The notes beneath the pieces are model-generated. The model saw only the letters and a program-made list of their open reading frames with translations. It did not search any database and was not told the origin of the DNA. From positions 10,206-74,205 of the forward strand of contig URCR01000009.1 of assembly GCA_900546325.1 (NCBI GenBank): a DNA stretch of 64,000 nucleotides. Reading direction: 5' to 3'. The translations under genes were made by a program, and so were the position numbers. Position 1 is the first letter of the stretch; every line of letters starts with the position of its first letter. This DNA is from an uncultured Lachnospiraceae bacterium. Its GTDB lineage: Bacteria; Bacillota; Clostridia; Lachnospirales; Lachnospiraceae. Below are positions 60,714 through 64,000 of the stretch, piece by piece.

Positions 60714-61991
60714 TTATCCATTTCCTTCCGTCTCACCTGTCAGCTTCGGCATCGTCACAATGCAGATATATTTCCCGGCTGCAATTTCTTTCTGAAGGCT
60801 CCCGTCGTACTTGTTCAATACTCTTTTGACATTTTCCAGTCCGACACCCATATGCCCCTCTTTTTTGCCTTGCTGCAAAGACACCGTATTTTCAATGCGG
60901 ATTACATTAAATTCATGTACACTGTCTGCCCTTAAGAGCACTTCTTTCTCTTTGGATTCTTTTGCCGCCTCAATCGCATTATCTAAGAGATTCGCAAAAA
61001 TCGTTGTGAGATCACTGTCTTTCATTCCGTCTAGTTCAATGGCGCCGATTTTGGCTCCGAATGCAACCTGTTCTCTCTTTGCCGTCTTCTCTTTGTCATT
61101 CAGGATGATATTTAACAGCCGGTTGTCCGTATAATATTTGTGTCCAAATGCATTTAACATCTGATGTACATCTTCTATATACTTTCTTGCCCGCTCTTCT
61201 TCTCCTGATCTCTGGAGCTGCTCGATCGCAAGAAGATGATTTCTCATATCGTGAATGACTTTTCTTGACTCCTGATATTTCTGCTCCATCTCTTCATAAT
61301 ATCGATACTGCATATCTGCCTTCTGGTTTGCCAGATCCAGTTCCCCCTGCAATGAATTTGTCTTCAAAATCTTCGCGAGCAGATACGTCATAAACCCATT
61401 CATCACAAGAAGCATTCCAATATTGATCACGACAAGTTCCATCCCGTAGAGCTGCACATATACGCCGGAAAACAGGCAAATGGAATAAAGGTATACAACA
61501 CTGAATACCGGAACGATCAGAAAGATCAGATATTGAATTTTTGTCAGGCTGCTCGTCTTCCTCCGGTTGGCAACCCATACGAAGCTCTTTGTCACCAAAA
61601 TCTCTGCCGCAATCTTGAAAAGGATCATCACATTTGCCTCCCGGTAAGTGATAAACAGATTACGGTGCGCATAGATACTTCCCAGCCCATATATGACAAT
61701 TCCCTGACACAGAATCAAAGTTACCGCATACGCACAAATATAAAAAATCTGCACTCTGTCTGTTGTAAACAGAAAATAACCTGCCGTCACACATCCCGCC
61801 ACCGTCATAAGAGCACCTGCCCCTGTATTTCCACTCTGATAGATCACATAATAAAGTAGCATGCCATATAGCAGAAACACTGCCGGATAACACCATTTTG
61901 CCCGGTAGACCTCTCTTGGAAGGCTGCTTAAAAAATAGTACATCAAAATCTGAATGACAGCCAGCTCTGCAAAATTCAACAGCAAATTCAT
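60714..61991 (-). CDS. GHKL-type sensor histidine kinase (AgrC-like)
   Basis: 425 aa. About six helices occupy residues 1-205, then a dimerisation region with ESRKVIHDMRNHLLAIEQL (phospho-His) and a GHKL ATPase (LLDNAIEAA; GVGLENVKRVL). The ATG at 61991 is chosen; a GTG six codons earlier (62009) is also possible since the ribosome site lies between. It works with the LytTR regulator encoded 51 bp upstream. It differs from the kinase at 38.6 kb, which lacks the membrane part. Confidence 0.88.
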   Translation of the reverse strand: MNLLLNFAELAVIQILMYYFLSSLPREVYRAKWCYPAVFLLYGMLLYYVIYQSGNTGAGALMTVAGCVTAGYFLFTTDRVQIFYICAYAVTLILCQGIVIYGLGSIYAHRNLFITYREANVMILFKIAAEILVTKSFVWVANRRKTSSLTKIQYLIFLIVPVFSVVYLYSICLFSGVYVQLYGMELVVINIGMLLVMNGFMTYLLAKILKTNSLQGELDLANQKADMQYRYYEEMEQKYQESRKVIHDMRNHLLAIEQLQRSGEEERARKYIEDVHQMLNAFGHKYYTDNRLLNIILNDKEKTAKREQVAFGAKIGAIELDGMKDSDLTTIFANLLDNAIEAAKESKEKEVLLRADSVHEFNVIRIENTVSLQQGKKEGHMGVGLENVKRVLNKYDGSLQKEIAAGKYICIVTMPKLTGETEGNG

Positions 61992-62042
61992 AGTCAAGAC
62001 TGCTCCCACCTTTCTTCCTGTGCTGTTTTACAATATGTCTCC

Positions 62043-62747
62043 TCAAATACATCCTGCAAGAAATCTGCTCAGCACTTCCCGGAATGCAGTCGACTTCTTC
62101 TGAGACAGCGGGATCACACTTCCATCCATCATCCGGATCTCATATCCTTTCACCGCCTTTACATAAAAAAGATTTACCGAAAAACTTTTGTGCGGCATCG
62201 CAAAATCATACGCGTCCATCCGCTCTGCAATCTCCCGGATTCCTCCCCGGACTACAATGTCCTCCGTCTTCGTCTTCATATGCACCCGCCGCTCCCGGTA
62301 CTCAAAATAATAAATGTCGCTTGCATATACCAGCACTGTTCCTTCTTTTGTCTCGAGGCGTATGCTTTGTTCCTCTTCCGGCTTCTTCTCCCGATAATAA
62401 GAAACAGCTTCCAGCAGCTGCTCCCTGATCTGCTCTTTGCTCACAGGTTTCAGAAGATAGGCAAATGCATGCACGGAAAAAGCATAATGAACATATTCCG
62501 CATAACTCGTCACATAGATGATTTTTACATTTTTATCTTTCTTTCTGAGAAGTTTTGCTGTTTCAATCCCATTCATCCCTTCCATATCAATGTCCAGAAA
62601 AATGATATCATAACTCTGCTCCTCCTCTGTCAGCTTCTCACCGCTCTCATAGCAGTCTACTCTGTCTGATATGCCGACAGATAAAATCATATCTTTTAAC
62701 TGTCTGACACTCTCTTTTTCATCGTCACACACTGCGATCCTTATCAT
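62043..62747 (-). CDS. LytTR-family response regulator
   Basis: 234 aa. Receiver domain IAVCDDEKES, phosphoacceptor in IIFLDIDMEGMNG, Lys in YLLKPVSKE. The LytTR DNA-binding domain covers the last ~100 residues (YASDIYYFEYRERRVHMKTK; NLFYVKAVKGYEIRMMDG). The start MIRIAV has AAGGTGAG upstream; the frame is open 19 codons further with no ribosome site. It is first in an operon with the GHKL kinase and probably the DUF3887, DUF3784 and SdpI-family genes. Confidence 0.9.
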   Translation of the reverse strand: MIRIAVCDDEKESVRQLKDMILSVGISDRVDCYESGEKLTEEEQSYDIIFLDIDMEGMNGIETAKLLRKKDKNVKIIYVTSYAEYVHYAFSVHAFAYLLKPVSKEQIREQLLEAVSYYREKKPEEEQSIRLETKEGTVLVYASDIYYFEYRERRVHMKTKTEDIVVRGGIREIAERMDAYDFAMPHKSFSVNLFYVKAVKGYEIRMMDGSVIPLSQKKSTAFREVLSRFLAGCI

Positions 62748-62872
62748 CTCACCTTTTCGTTCCTTTCTATCTTCATTATACGATTTTTCCGCTGCCTGTT
62801 TCAAGCATTCTGTCTAAAATACAGTTTTTTACGCTTACAATCCCGATTTTTCTCAAAACCATTGATTTTATG

Positions 62873-62901
62873 TTGCTTCCTCGTTTTCAATACTATATAC
62901 T
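62873..62901 (+). promoter_or_regulatory. Promoter of the DUF1836 gene
   Basis: TTGCTT (62873-62878), a 17-bp spacer and TATACT (62896-62901), with the start codon only 20 bp downstream. Confidence 0.7.
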
Positions 62902-62920
62902 AAGGTTATGAGGTGATGAC

Positions 62921-63532
62921 ATGACAATTAACACAGAAGATATGCTGAACAGTATTTTAGAAAGTATTTCCCGAATTGACTACGTGAGGGCAGATGAGAT
63001 TCCGAATATAGACCTATATATGGATCAGGTTACAACTTTTATGAATGACAATATGAAATCATCCAAGCGGTATGCGGACGATAAGATTCTCACGAAGACA
63101 ATGATCAACAATTATGCAAAAAACGAACTTCTCCCGCCCCCTTTGAAGAAGAAATATTCCAAAGAGCATGTGATGGTTCTCATTTTTATCTATTATTTTA
63201 AAAATATTTTATCGATCAAAGATATTGAAACGCTGCTCAAGCCGGTCACGGAGAACTATTTTCACACGGATAAGGAACTGACCTTTACAGATCTCTACGA
63301 GGAAGTGTGCAGTCTTGAGAAATCCCGCATCGATCATCTGAAAGAGGATATCACAGAAGTTTACCGCACTTCTTTAGACACTTTCGCTGATGCCGATGAG
63401 GAGAACCGTGAATTTCTCCGCCTGTTTTCTTTTATCTGTACATTGAGTTTTGACGTCTACGTCAAGAAACAGCTGATTGAGAAACTCGTCGACGAACTCC
63501 CTCCTTCCGGCAACGGAAAGCATAAAAAGTAA
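62921..63532 (+). CDS. DUF1836-family protein (putative MerR-like DNA-binding)
   Basis: 203 aa. LTKTMINNYAKNELLPPPLKKKYSKEHVMVLIFIYYFKNILSI spans residues ~65-107 and is the DUF1836 signature; it resembles a MerR-type winged helix followed by coiled helices. Members are probably transcriptional regulators, but none is well characterised. GAGGTG precedes the ATG. It is monocistronic, flanked by its own promoter and terminator. Confidence 0.82.
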   Translation: MTINTEDMLNSILESISRIDYVRADEIPNIDLYMDQVTTFMNDNMKSSKRYADDKILTKTMINNYAKNELLPPPLKKKYSKEHVMVLIFIYYFKNILSIKDIETLLKPVTENYFHTDKELTFTDLYEEVCSLEKSRIDHLKEDITEVYRTSLDTFADADEENREFLRLFSFICTLSFDVYVKKQLIEKLVDELPPSGNGKHKK

Positions 63533-63549
63533 ATTCTCTCTTCATAGCA

Positions 63550-63595
63550 AAAAGAGGCAGTGCATCCACATCCTGTGGTACTCTGCCTCTTTTTT
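63550..63595. terminator. Bidirectional terminator between the DUF1836 gene and rplT
   Basis: AAAAGAGGCAG (63550-63560) pairs with CTGCCTCTTTT (63583-63593) over 11 bp, with T runs on both strands. It serves both convergent genes. Confidence 0.88.
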
Positions 63596-63619
63596 AATCT
63601 GCTCGATCTTCTATCCTGA

Positions 63620-63976
63620 TTAAGCTAATTTAGATTTTGCAACTTCTGCTAATGTAGCAAATCCCTGAGCATCATTGATTGCCATATCAGCTAAGATTTT
63701 TCTGTTCATCTCAACTCCGGCTAATTTTAAACCGTACATAAATTTGCTGTAAGATAATCCGTTGATTCTTGCAGCTGCGTTGATACGAGCGATCCATAAC
63801 TGTCTCATCTGACGTTTGCGCTCTTTTCTTCCTGCGTAAGAAGATGTGAGTGCTCTCATCACTGACTGTTTTGCAACTCTGTATTGTTTAGATCTGGCTC
63901 CTCTGTAACCTTTCGCCAGTTTTAATGTTCTATTGTGTTTTTTTCTAGCGTTCATTCCGCCTTTAATTCTTGCCAT
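63620..63976 (-). CDS. rplT: 50S ribosomal protein L20
   Basis: 118 aa, the normal length. MARIKGGMNARKKHNRTLK and the basic helical body (AKGYRGARSKQYRVAKQSV; RKRQMRQLWIARINAAARI) are diagnostic. It binds 23S rRNA early in assembly of the large subunit and represses its own infC-rpmI-rplT operon in Bacillus. Here the upstream genes lie beyond the window end. AAGGAGG lies before the ATG. Confidence 0.98.
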   Translation of the reverse strand: MARIKGGMNARKKHNRTLKLAKGYRGARSKQYRVAKQSVMRALTSSYAGRKERKRQMRQLWIARINAAARINGLSYSKFMYGLKLAGVEMNRKILADMAINDAQGFATLAEVAKSKLA

Positions 63977-64000
63977 GTCTTTCTAATCCTCCTTCAATTC

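Noticed and set aside
1..64000. CRISPR arrays, tRNA or rRNA genes
   Set aside because: No regularly spaced direct repeats and no tRNA- or rRNA-like segments were seen on either strand.

Overview
The window looks like chromosomal DNA from a Gram-positive anaerobe of the Clostridia, most plausibly a gut Lachnospiraceae (Blautia, Dorea or Mediterraneibacter-like). Supporting signs are near-consensus AGGAGG ribosome sites, YesMN-type sugar regulation, pdxST vitamin B6 synthesis, DUF1836 and DUF3784 proteins, GHKL/LytTR two-component pairs, and rplT beside them. No rRNA, tRNA or CRISPR array is visible. Species assignment is inference only.

Layout. 0.3-3.2 kb: a winged-helix regulator, then an oppositely oriented NCS2 nucleobase permease with a consensus promoter and a long, apparently folded leader. 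3.3-12.4 kb: a carbohydrate unit made of a GH123-like glycosidase, two CUT1 permeases (one with a large extracytoplasmic insertion), a divergent solute-binding lipoprotein, and a YesN/YesM-type response regulator and sensor kinase. 12.4-21.3 kb: a flavodoxin, a GntR/UTRA regulator, two unknown membrane proteins, homocysteine synthase (MetY), and a LysR regulator divergent from a heterodimeric ABC exporter. 21.4-24.5 kb: a five-gene arsenic-type operon (arsR, G3E GTPase, small thioredoxin, ArsP-like permease, arsC). 24.5-32.5 kb: a LysR regulator, pdxS-pdxT and a dpp/opp peptide ABC operon. 32.8-34.7 kb: GrpB, MerR and a RibD-type reductase behind a typical 19-bp-spacer MerR promoter. 34.8-39.9 kb: two ABC exporters with a soluble GHKL kinase and a LytTR regulator.

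40.2-54.8 kb is an accessory defence island abutting the 3' end of rlmD. It holds one minus-strand type I restriction-modification cluster: a nonsense-interrupted XRE regulator, hsdM, a PIN-domain protein, a half hsdS, an inverted silent specificity cassette, a tyrosine recombinase, a full hsdS, hsdR, a GmrSD-like DUF262/DUF1524 protein and RhuM. Four copies of a 15-bp core in alternating orientation flank the specificity halves, so this is a DNA-inversion (phase-variable) specificity switch. The PIN gene sits at the hsdM-hsdS junction and is followed by a 24-codon ORF that resembles the hsdM C-terminus, as expected if a cargo gene was inserted with duplication of the hsdM end. Gene remnants occupy both island edges, including a fragment with an RlmD-like HVETV tail.

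54.8-64 kb returns to core genes: rlmD, a small membrane protein, pcrA, a LytTR/GHKL pair beside a DUF3887 lipoprotein, a DUF3784 protein and an SdpI-family protein, then a DUF1836 protein and rplT.
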